The translations under genes were made by a program, and so were the position numbers. Positions 1 through 9,992 of a DNA stretch of 64,000 nucleotides are shown here, in pieces (positions within the stretch are counted from its first letter, which is position 1; each line of letters begins with the position of its first letter). Below the pieces are notes generated by a model, which saw nothing but the letters and a program-made list of their open reading frames with translations, had not been told where the DNA came from and did not search any database. The stretch lies in contig NC_079314.1 in assembly GCF_029931775.1 (NCBI RefSeq), positions 67,695,879-67,759,878 on the forward strand, given 5' to 3'. This DNA is from Euleptes europaea (Eukaryota > Chordata > Lepidosauria > Squamata > Sphaerodactylidae).

Positions 1-245
1 ACCAATAAGTTAGCGATGTTGATGTAATTTGTAATTATCTGGTTTAGAAGACAAATGTACACACCTCACAGTGTTTATCAATAAAGCACCATTTCCTTCT
101 AAGGTTCTTCTCACCTCAGAAAGTTAAGTGAAATGTATTTGTTTAGATATTTTTATACTGATCTTTTCCCCCATGGAGTTTCAAAGTGGCTTACAGCATC
201 TTTCTCCCCTCTTCCATTTTATTCTGACAACAACTACCTTGTGAG

Positions 246-395
246 TAGGGTTGCCAGGCCCCTCTTTGCAACTGGTGGGAGATTTCTGGGGCAGAGCCTG
301 AGGAGAGTGGGGTTTGGGGAGGAGTGGGACTTCAATGCCATAGAGTCCAATTGTCAAAGCAGCCATTTTCTCCAGGTGAATTTATCTCTATCGGC
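246..395 (-). mobile_element. hAT-like MITE, TAGGGTTGCC family, one end lost
   Basis: The left terminus TAGGGTTGCC and about 150 bases of body match the reverse orientation of the copies at 2166, 5571 and 9776. The other terminus is missing where the CR1-like tail begins near 400, so no target duplication can be read. Confidence 0.75.
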
Positions 396-399
396 TGGC

Positions 400-886
400 A
401 GACATGAGGGGAGACATGATAGAGGTCTATAAAATTATGCATGGTTTGGAGAGAGTGGACAGGGAGACGTTTTTCTCCCTCTCCCATAATACTAGAACAC
501 GGGGTTATCTGCTAAAGCTGGAGGGTGAGAGATTCAAAACAGATAAAAGGAAATATTTTTTCACACAACGATAGTTAAAATGTGGAACTCCCTGCCCCAG
601 GATGTGGTGATGGCTGCCAGCCTGGAGGGCTTTAAGAGGGGAGTGGACATATTCATGGAGGAGAGGGGTATTCATGGCTATTAGTTAGAATGGATACTGG
701 TCATACTGCATACCTATTCTCTCTAGTATCAGAGGAGCATGCCTATTATTTTGGGTGTGGTGGAACACTGCTGCTGCACTCGTTTTGTTAGTGGCTTCCT
801 GGAGGCACCTGGTTGGCCACTGTGTGAACAGACTGCTGGACTTGATGGACCTTGGACTGATCCAGCATGGCTTTTCTTATGTTCTT
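400..886 (+). mobile_element. CR1-clade LINE 3' end
   Basis: A 3' untranslated tail ending in TTCTTATGTTCTTA, the short terminal repeat of CR1-type tails, after GATGGACCTTGGACTGATCC. The upstream part (GGAACTCCCTGCCCCAGGAT) is also typical of these tails. No reverse transcriptase remains. A related minus-strand copy is at 29474-29638. Confidence 0.8.
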
Positions 887-904
887 ATTTCCTGTCTGAT
901 GGGA

Positions 905-1323
905 TATGGCATGGGGCAAGATATTCAAACCAAATAAGTAATAACTTATTAAACAAATACTTCTCATATGCAAACTCTCTATTTTCTTCATATTTAGCAC
1001 ATGGTGAGGCCAAAACCTCCACTTCCAAAGCTCTGGTATTAAATACTGAAATAGGTGTTTTTACTATAGCTATAATAGCAAAAGCATGTAATTTGCATTT
1101 ACAGAGCTTGCAGACTATACCAGTGAATGACACTAAATAAGCTGTTGCTTATATGGGTTGGAGAGCTCCTTGGTGCTTATTCATAAGACATTCATAGGTT
1201 TCACCTCTCCCTATATCCCTCGACTCAGGAACTTTCTTGAAGTCACTCACAGTTCCCTGGAGTCTCACAAAAATCACCATTTGGGGAACATTTGACTGAG
1301 CTGTGATTTCCGCCCACTAATTT

Positions 1324-1354
<31 letters not shown>

Positions 1355-2157
1355 TTAAAATGTGGTAATCTCCTAGCACTGTCCTCTCATCATTTCGCTA
1401 CGTGTACGTGAACACATTCTTCTGGCTTTTGCCCCTCTCTTTAAGGAAAAACAAAAGACAACCCAATTAAAATGCTACCAATCTAAAAACCTAAAACTAA
1501 CAAATCCATTACCATAGAGCCAGAACCACTAAGAAATTTAAATGAACAGCTGTCTCTAATAAAAACACTTTTGCATAGCCTGCAAATAAATAAATAGGTA
1601 GGTTGATAAGGCATTGCTGGAATCTCCACCAGATGCCCATTCCAGAGTTGTGGGGTGATTACCAAAAACAAAACCCTGAAATGGGCTGCCACAGTCCTTT
1701 CTTTCCTGTGGAAGGGAAAAGTAGGAAGTTGGCATGATCACCTTTGGCTGAATGATTACTTCTGTCGTATAATATTTCCCAAGTTTTCATTAAATAAATA
1801 GGCTTGTCTGAGGCAATGGACATGGGAAGCATGAATCACAGGCCTTTAAGAGCGACCACTTCTTCCTAGGTCCCTAAGGGCTTCAGTATGCAGTTGCTGT
1901 ATTTTATTTATTTATTTATTTATGAGATTTTTAACCTGCCTTTTTCCGAACAAGGCCGGGCTCAGGGTAGCTTACATCCAAGTAGAATTCCCAACAATAT
2001 TCCAAGTAAAATATAAATCGCACAATATAAATATCATTAAAACCTATTGTATAATTCAATAACTAAAAACAAAGGAACCGGTGGTGCCTTTTATATTGGT
2101 ATCAGAGGCATCAGGTGAAGAGGCAAAATTAACTGCTGTAAAAGTACAAGAAATAGG
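905..2157. other. Intergenic, low-complexity repeats only
   Basis: No gene seen. It holds an (AG)n run at 1328-1354, a (TTTA)n run near 1902-1922, and just after it a fragment with CTGCCTTTTTCCGAACAAGG that looks like the tail of an unnamed dispersed repeat (about 1930-2045). Confidence 0.6.
1328..1354. repeat. (AG)n microsatellite
   Basis: About 13 uninterrupted AG units, followed by TTAAAA. Confidence 0.95.
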
Positions 2158-2165
2158 CAGGTGGC

Positions 2166-2371
2166 TAGGGTTGCCAACCTCCAGGTACTAGCTGGAGATC
2201 TGTTATTACAACTGATCTCCAGCCAATAGAGATCAGTTCACTTGGAGAAAATGGCCGCTTTGGCCATTGGACTCTATGGCATTGAAGTCCCTTCCCTCCC
2301 CAAACCCTGCCCTCCTCAAGCTCCACCCCAAAAACCTCCTGCTGGTGGCAAAGAGGGACCTGGCAATCCTA
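2166..2371 (+). mobile_element. hAT-like MITE, TAGGGTTGCC family, complete
   Basis: Runs from TAGGGTTGCC to GGCAATCCTA and is flanked by a perfect 8-bp duplication CAGGTGGC (2158-2165 and 2372-2379). At 206 bp it has no coding capacity. The 8-bp duplication fits the hAT superfamily; mobilisation by a hAT transposase elsewhere in the genome is inferred. Confidence 0.9.
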
Positions 2372-2379
2372 CAGGTGGC

Positions 2380-3375
2380 ACAAAGAGCACAGGGAGGCCG
2401 GCCAAGATGGAACCATCGCTGCCCTCCACCATAGGTCTAGCAGATCTTACCCTGCAGTCTTTGAGCATTTAAAATACAGGTCCCGTCACTGGGTTGGATT
2501 CTAGCAATTGTATGCTGGGTTCTTGACTTTCCACAGCATCAGACCCCTGTCTTTCTTTCACTCCATGCTGAGCAGAAAAAGTACTAAGGCCATGCTAGTT
2601 AAAGCAGAGAGACCTTTCCACCTGCTACTGTGGCAAAAGTGTTCCTGTGCAAGCTAATAAGTGTTATAAATGACAAAAAGGTTAAAGTGTGGGATATAAA
2701 ATCATCTTTGCAAAGCTGCCACACTAACCAGGAATCAAAAGGCTTTAATACTCAGACAAAAAGTTGTAACTTCAAGGAAAATCTCTACACATCTAAATGT
2801 AACAGCTCAAAGCTGCCTAATGAGCCAGATTCCCTGTTCTCAGCAAATCGAAATGCAAAAACTGCCACCTCATGGCTGCCTTTCACGGAACAGGTTGGAA
2901 ATAATAAGCACATAAAGAAATGACGTCTGTACTTCTTCAACTGTCAAGAAAGACATCTGCAGCAAGTGACGTTTTTAGTAATTTTTAGGTAATGAACACT
3001 TGTTAGGGAGCAAACTGTCATTCACTGCCAGCCTCACCAAGAGCATTGTAGCAGCACATAGTAAGGAACAAAATATTCAACACAATTAAAAGATATAATG
3101 TTAGTACTCTGAAACCAACCAACCTAAACCTATCAAAACATAGGGCCAAGCCAGATGAGATGCTGAGTGTTCCATGTCCCAAGCTCCCAGCATTTTTAAA
3201 AATTCAATTGATCAGGTGTGGGAAGACTGATTCAGGATGGAACTGTGCTGCAAACCTTCTCCCTGTATCATTTTCCTAAGCTTAAAATGGCTCAATGGAG
3301 CCTCTCTTTGCCCCACTGTAGCACATACTCTTGTCAATACATACTTACAGTGCATTCCTGATGTTGGGGGTCGAA
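2380..3375. other. Intergenic, nothing recognised
   Basis: AT-rich unique-looking sequence. The open frame at 2630-2923 has no recognisable domain and no coding context. Confidence 0.5.
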
Positions 3376-4143
3376 TTGCCTTAGGAGGTGGCGTGACACC
3401 GGCGTCCGTGCCACTTGAGCCGTGCAAACTGGCACAGACGCCGGTATGGGGGCACTTACACTGCGGTGTCAGTGTGGCTGCGGTGTCAGTGTGGCTCTCG
3501 GGTGCTGAAGCAACCTTTCGCCAGCATCCTCCCAGAGCAAGACCTGCACCAGCATCCCAGGAGGCATTCCCAGGGTGTTCTGGGGGGGCAGAGAAGAAGA
3601 GTTGGTTTTTATATGTCGACTTTCTCTACCACTTAAGGGAGAATCAAACTGGCTTACAATCACCTTCCCTTCCCCTCCCCACAACAGACACCTTGTGAGG
3701 TAGGTGGGGCTGAGAGAACTGTGACCGGCCCACGGTCACCCAGCTGGCTTTGGGTGTAGGAGTGGGGAAACAAATCCAGTTCACCAGATTAGCCTCTGCC
3801 GCTCATGTGGAGGAGTGAGGAATCAAACCCGGTTCTCCAGATCAGAGTCCACTGCTCCAAACCACCGCTCTTAACCACAACACCATGCTGGCTCTCAGAG
3901 CTGTTGTTAGGCAGCTTCCTAACCCCTTTCAGCCCGGGAATGCCCTCTACCGCAACAGTGTTGCTGAGCCACCTTTTTGGTGGTGCAACATTGCTGTTCA
4001 CAATGGGGCTTTCCCTCCATTTTGGGTTTTTTATACATTAACCCCCTTTTTTTCTCCTGTACTGGCTGCGAAACCTCACTGGAGGTTCTGCGGTGGTGCC
4101 ACAGCCACGTTGTCCCCAGTCACTGCTGCTCTCAGGAATGGGC
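3376..4143 (+). repeat. Unnamed dispersed repeat, long copy, split by a SINE
   Basis: The left part (near 3400-3470, GTGCCACTTGAGCCGTGCAA and GGTATGGGGGCACTTACAC) and the right end (CAGGAATGGG near 4143) match the reverse complement of 39788-40196. A tRNA SINE inserted at about 3593-3897 splits it. I see no terminal repeats or coding region and do not recognise the family. Confidence 0.6.
3593..3897 (-). mobile_element. tRNA-derived SINE, long variant
   Basis: On the minus strand it starts GAGAGCCAGCATGGTGTTGT, with a degenerate A box and a B box-like GGGTTTGATTCC. It contains the CAGCTGGGTGACC block and ends AAAAACCAACTCTTCT. Another member of the same variant is at 56376-56624. It lies inside the unnamed repeat. 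Confidence 0.8.
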
Positions 4144-5562
4144 TGTTAGTTTTCCTTAGTAGAGGCTGCTGAGTGGGGAGAGGGAAAGCTGAAGGCAGGG
4201 GGCAGATAAATGTAGGTTGGCTGTAGGGTGGGAAGGAGAGAAGGAAGCAAGAAGAGGGTAGAGGCTATGGGGGTTTCGGGAAAGGGAAAGAGGACATAGT
4301 GGGGGGGGGGAGGGAAATGAGATGCCCCTCTAAGTTCTTGCGGGTTGCCGCTTGTATATTTCAAATATCAGAGAGCTGGAGTTGTGAATGATCTCTGGGA
4401 TGGTGGGACTCTAATGGTGGGAGAAACAATAGAATTTGTCTTGTGTTAAATTATCTAAATGAAGTTGCAGGTAGCCATGTTTGTCCAAAGCAAAATCCAA
4501 AACTAAAAGTCCAGTTATCACTTTTATTAAAACCAGCCTAAACAACAGCATATTTTTCAACCTCTACAGAATTCTTTATCAGGCTGGATGTTTTTTAAAA
4601 AAGAGGGGAAAGAAGGAAAATGTTTCAGGTGATCTAAAGCCTTTTAAAAACATCTTGTATAGATTGTTGAGTAGGTCTGCTCAACAATGTCAGGTAGAGC
4701 TGGTGGTCAGGTTGTTATATTCCCCCAGTATCAGACTTTTATTTCAGATTATTATTGCCACCCAGATCTCTAAAAGGTAGGTCTTGCCTTGTGGATGCAG
4801 CACTTCTATTTCTCTGGGCTGAGACTCAAATCCATGGTAATGTTCTTTCCAGCTGAGTTCAAAGGGTTGCCTCCTGTAAGGGGCTTCCAGTGTGAAATTG
4901 CATGGCACTGTTTCAGTGATGTCATCACAGTGATAATGTCATCATTTTAATTTATTCATATTTATTTTTCAACTGTATAGCCCACCTTCATGATGTGTTG
5001 ATCAGTATCTTCCGGTCATGGCCCAATGGGAATGACATTATTGATTGGTAGGTTGGGAATGACATTATGATTGGTAGGTTGTGACAGAGTCACTAGAGTC
5101 TTGGATGGAGTTAAAGGCGTTTGGTATTTCTTTGGTGATGCAGCTTCTTTATTTTTACACTGAAAACAATTCTGTAAAAAATGAAATGTGTGATCATGCC
5201 AATACTTTTCCATTTGTTTCACTATTGCCCTCTTACATTAATGTCAACAAAAAATAAATAACAAGGAAAGACCTTTCCTCAACAGCCATTTTTTTCTCAT
5301 TTGGATGATTTGTCAGAATAGTATATACAACATGATGAATGAGTCCCTCCAATACCACAAACATGATTGCACATTATAAATCATCATATTGGTACCTTAC
5401 TTTCAAAAGTAAATGACTACTGTGTCAATAATGCAACCAGAAACATCTTAAAATGGGAGAATATGAAACAATGGAGCCAGGGATCTGCAGTCTCAATAAA
5501 TGAGCATGTGTTGGAAAAGAGAAAGAAAGGAGACTGCTGTGTGGTCTCACCAGTATAAAAGC
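4144..5562. other. Intergenic with repeat fragments
   Basis: Contains a fragment near 4458-4590 (GGTAGCCATGTTTGTCCAAA to TTTATCAGGCTGGATG) of a dispersed repeat also glimpsed at 45360-45440. A short tandem duplication of GGTAGGTTGGGAATGACATT lies around 5026-5080. No gene seen. Confidence 0.5.
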
Positions 5563-5570
5563 CACATGAG

Positions 5571-5729
5571 TAGGGTTGCCAACCTCCAGGTGGTGGCTGG
5601 AGATCTCCCGCTATTACAACTGATCTCCAGGCAACAGAAATCATTTCCCCTGGAGAAAACGGCCGCTTTGGCAACTGGACTCTACCCAAAAATCTCCAGG
5701 TATTTCCCAACCCAGAGTTGGCAACCCTA
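5571..5729 (+). mobile_element. hAT-like MITE, TAGGGTTGCC family, complete short copy
   Basis: Has perfect 10-bp inverted termini TAGGGTTGCC and GGCAACCCTA and a perfect 8-bp duplication CACATGAG (5563-5570 and 5730-5737). At 159 bp it lacks about 50 bases of the middle found in other copies. The perfect duplication suggests a fairly recent insertion. Confidence 0.93.
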
Positions 5730-5909
5730 CACATGAGGCACAGGTAGACATGTTAAAAAAATATTATTCCCCTTTCCTTAGTTAATTGCTTGTTGTTTGC
5801 TTCACTTTTTCTTTTACTTGTTTGGATAGGTTCCCCCCCTTTGGGAGGTGTTTAAAAAAACTACTTGCCAAAGTATGACCTGTTTTACCTAATAGGAAGA
5901 TGACCCTGA

Positions 5910-6095
5910 ATGTAGGATGACCCTATAGGGATTTCAAGGCAAGAGACAAACAGAGGTGATGTATCATTGCCTGTCTCTGCACAGCAATCTTGGACTTCCT
6001 TAGTGGTCTCCCATCCAAGAATTAGTTAGGGCCGATGCTTCTCAGCTTCCAAGATTTGATGAGTTCAGTCTAGCTTGAGCCATCCAGGCCAAGGC
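5910..6095 (-). mobile_element. 5S-rRNA-derived SINE, degraded
   Basis: On the minus strand a decayed 5S-like head (CTTGGATGGGAGACCACTAA) is followed by the shared body that reads CTTGCCTTGAAATCCC near the tail. It is older than the copy at 13450-13664, judging by more mismatches. Confidence 0.7.
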
Positions 6096-6113
6096 CTATC
6101 ACAATACAATCCT

Positions 6114-6332
6114 TAGGGTTGCCAGGTCCCTCTTGGCCACTGGCGGGAGCCGGGAGGTTTTTGGGGCACAGCCTGAGGAGAGCGGGGCTTGGCGGGGGGG
6201 GGAGGGACTTCAATGCTTTAGAGTCCAATTGCCAAAGCAGCCATTTTCTCCAGGTGAACTGATCTCTATCGGCCAGACATCGGTTGTAATAGCAGGAGAT
6301 CTCCAACTAATACCTGGAGGTTGGCAATCCTA
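6114..6332 (-). mobile_element. hAT-like MITE, TAGGGTTGCC family, complete
   Basis: Runs from TAGGGTTGCC to GGCAATCCTA with a perfect 8-bp duplication ACAATCCT at 6106-6113 and 6333-6340. The body is in the opposite orientation to the 2166 copy. Confidence 0.92.
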
Positions 6333-6340
6333 ACAATCCT

Positions 6341-9227
6341 ACAAATCACAACAGTCAAGTCTACTAATACAAATATCCTGAATGATTCATGACCCACATA
6401 ACTAATTATGCTCAATATGAATTGACTACAGTTAGAGGCACGTGCCTAAATTTAAGCAAATAATATTTTCTGAACTGTAGACAGAGCAATGTGTAATCTG
6501 ATTGACAGCCAATTTGTACATGCCTGTAGAATTAAGTAATGAACAAGTCTTTCCTTATATATAAACCTGTCCCTTCCCTTACCCTATGTCTTTTTTTTTT
6601 TTTTTTTGCTTTCTGAACATGTGCAGGACACAAAGACATTTTTTTAAATTCATGTTCTTCACCTCTGTCTCTGCCAAAGGGGGAAAAGTGCTGTAAGGAT
6701 TTATTGTATATAGCTTTGCTGTGACCTAGATTGAATCACATATAATGAACAACAACAAAAAACAGCACATTGCCCAAGTCAAGGAAGTGTCACAATGGAT
6801 CTCATGCCCAACTTGCTTCCCAGAGATACAATTTTTCCAAGGGTGAAAATTTTAAACTGAAGGAGACCTGGATCTGTCACAGATTTCATCTAACACTCAC
6901 AATTGGGTGGGAGGCAAAAAGGGGAAAGAGTAATATGTAGCTAAAAATAACATTTTCACATTCATTTTAAAAAAGAAAAGAATAATGCCTTTAGAAGCTG
7001 AGGAAAGACGATCTTCTAGGCTGTTGTGTTAAGCCAGAACCTGGACAAATATCTTATCTTCACACAAATATATTTTAAATGGTTACTTCTGATTTTTCTG
7101 TTTTTCATTCTTACCCGTTTGATAATGATTACTTCAGATACTTCAAATTTTACTTTAAAAATGCAATGTTTTCTAGTCCACATTTTCTAGTAGTGCAGTA
7201 TAATAATGTAATACAGTATTGTAACATAGCCATGCATTTTCTAAATGATTGAGAAGAGCAATATAAACGGCATTAGTGCTTCCATTAATAGAGCAAATTC
7301 ACCCAACTGATTTCCCCCCACCTCCTTCTGTTTCTTTATCGGATGAGTGCAGGGGGCTACTGGGAGAAGGCAAAGCCATTAAAAACTGCTTCAATGAAAT
7401 ATCAACATTCACAGAAGCACTGGACCACTTCACTCCAAACGAAGCATTTCCATGACCTAGACCTGAACTAGCTGTCCTGCTCTGGCATTGTCAGTGAGAT
7501 GTCCCTTAAAGAAAATTTTATTAGACATCTGCTTGTGAACAGAATTTTATCTACTGATTTATGAAGATAACCTTCAGTATAACCGCTGAGTACACTACTA
7601 ATAACTTCTTTTCCTGTTTCCACATATCATGCATCTGATCTACATGGATCACAGAGTATGAGAATTACAAAGAGATGCTCAGTGGAATGTGTAGCCCAAC
7701 TTTGTGCTCCATGACGGAGTATATTTTATTTGATCTTTAACAAATGCAATTCTAGCCTTTTCGTGAAAAGCTGTCAATGAGGAAATTCCACAAACTCCCA
7801 AGGCGTTATGTGCCATTGCAGAACAGTTATTAAAGTTTGCAATGTTTTTAACTACCATCTTATCTAAATCTAATTCTTGTCATGTATACTTTTTTTCCCA
7901 TTATCCCATCTTTTCTATTAGTAGCACAGGGAGCTGGAATACTGAGACTGAAGACCTTTCTACCTGCTAATCTCCTGGACTCACAAATGTCAAGACTGAA
8001 CATATTTGGTTTAGCTAGTTTAAACATGAACTTCTGCCAAACATACTGAAAGGATTGTGAGTTCCCCACATGAAAAGCATTCGGGCAATATTTGAAGAAT
8101 TAGCTTACACTGAATTGTTCAGAGCTGGTTAAAGATTTAAATTTTCTGAAGCCTAAGTTGGCAATAAAGTGAAGTCTAAAGTTGCTTCAAACTATTCTCT
8201 CCCAAACATAAGAGGAAAGGTAATAATTTCTACATTTCTTTTAATTCATTTTAAGCTTTGCCTGAAAGCCTCCAAGTAGAAGGGTGGTGTTTTTTTGAAA
8301 AATGGTTGCAGGTTTTCATATCAGTACACAGTAAAAGCGTTTTTCAAAGGGAAAATTCAGACAAGGGTGGCTGGTGAGATTTGGAATTTCTAGGAAGATT
8401 TGCTAGATAAGATTTGGAACTGGTACATGGAAAATAAGCATATGCGCTTCCTATTACAAGTGTGCTGTAGTAGTGCATGCTACTACAGCACACCTATACA
8501 TTTTGTGCGTGCATGTGCATGTGTGCACTTCTGGCCATCCATCTCTTCTTTCTCACAGCCATTCCTACCCCTAGTTCACCATATCAATTGTTAACATTTT
8601 TGAACAGAGTTATTTTACTCCGTGACACTAAATAACCATGTTCCGAGAAGACCAGAAGAAACCCCAACCTCAAGATGAATGTGAAGAAGATTGACATTTA
8701 GAGAAGGACAAAAATCCAAAACAAACCATGTAAATTGCATTGTTTGTCAAATGAAGCTGTTTGTTCTCTATGTATCTTTTTTTATTTAAAAAAACACTGA
8801 TTCTTTCAGCACTGTAAAACTGCTCATTTGAGCAGCACAAATCAGATTGGTACCTGCACTGGGCATAGAAATGACTGTTAGGAGAACACAGCTATAGTAT
8901 TTCCTTTCTAAAATGTTACGAATTTAATCCCTATACCTGACAAAGAGGAAAGGCAAGCTTGAGGCATTATTTGATCTCCACTGACATTCAGCCAAGCCCT
9001 CTGCTGATGCTGTAAGGGGGTGATGATGAATATGTACTGGGAAGACCAAGATCATGGCAGTTTCACTCCTGACCTACAGATGTTCAGTAGAATATATTGA
9101 ATGTATTTATCCTACACACAGAGTGGCATATATATACTAGTGTCCTGCTTTATCTGTATTACAAACCCTACTCCTCTTTGAGAAGAGAAGGCTCTATCCA
9201 TGTACAAGTGTAAATATACTCTCCATA
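6341..9227. other. Intergenic, no gene seen
   Basis: AT-rich DNA with a poly-T run at about 6591-6607 and a short perfect hairpin at 8460-8493. Small open frames at 7860-8069 and 8400-8594 have no recognisable domain. Confidence 0.5.
8460..8493. repeat. Perfect 14-bp inverted repeat
   Basis: GTGTGCTGTAGTAG and CTACTACAGCACAC flank a 6-base centre TGCATG. It could be a tiny transposon relic or chance; no flanking duplication was seen. Confidence 0.8.
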
Positions 9228-9235
9228 CACTTGTT

Positions 9236-9440
9236 TAGGGTTGCTAGGTCCCTCTTTGCCACCGGTGGGAAGTTTTTGGGGTGCAGCCTGAGGAGGGTGG
9301 GGTTTGGGGAGGTGAGGGACTTGAATGCCTAGAGTCCAATTGCCAAAGCGGCCATTTTCTCCAGGTGAACTGATCATTGGCTGAAGATCAGTTGTAATAG
9401 CAGGAGATCTCCAGCTATTACCTGGAGGTTGGCAAACCTA
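9236..9440 (-). mobile_element. hAT-like MITE, TAGGGTTGCC family, complete
   Basis: Runs from TAGGGTTGCT to GGCAAACCTA. The duplication CACTTGTT (9228-9235) and CACATGTT (9441-9448) matches at 7 of 8 bases, so this copy is somewhat older. Confidence 0.88.
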
Positions 9441-9775
9441 CACATGTTCCAATGAATATGTGTAGCACACAGGCATGATCCTGTTCCCATCCACATATAT
9501 TATCCCCCTTAGAACATTTGAATACAGCTATGGTCATGGTAAAAACACAAGAAAACATTGGCATACTTCTGTCATGTGACCAGCATGGATGGAGAACTGT
9601 TGAGCAATCTTATGGTCTGGCTAGGCAATGACTATGTTGACATAACATAATTCTTACAACACTACATTTTGTGTAAATCCACTATGCCAACATTTCACTG
9701 TGCTCCACCAGCATAAAGAATTTAGTAGCAATTGTGCTCCTACTCATGGCTACAGCACAAGGTTAGGACTGCAGT

Positions 9776-9984
9776 TAGGGTTTCCAACCTCCAGGTGGTG
9801 GCTAGAGATCTTCTGCTTTTACAGCTGATCTCCAGGTGACAGAGAATGGTTCCCCTGGAGAAAATGGTCGCTTTGGCAGTTGGACTCTATGGCATCAAAG
9901 TCCCTCCCCTCTCCAAACCCTGCCCTACTCAGGCTCCACCCCCCAAATCTCCAGGTATTTCCCAACCCAGAGCTGGCAACCCTA
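9776..9984 (+). mobile_element. hAT-like MITE, TAGGGTTGCC family, complete
   Basis: Runs from TAGGGTTTCC to GGCAACCCTA. The duplication ACTGCAGT (9768-9775) and ATTGCAGT (9985-9992) matches at 7 of 8. Confidence 0.88.
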
Positions 9985-9992
9985 ATTGCAGT

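Noticed and set aside
2242-2472. Open frame of 76 codons (MEKMAALAIGLYGIEVPSLP)
   Set aside because: The same peptide pattern recurs in every copy of the hAT-like MITE; it is a by-product of the repeat.
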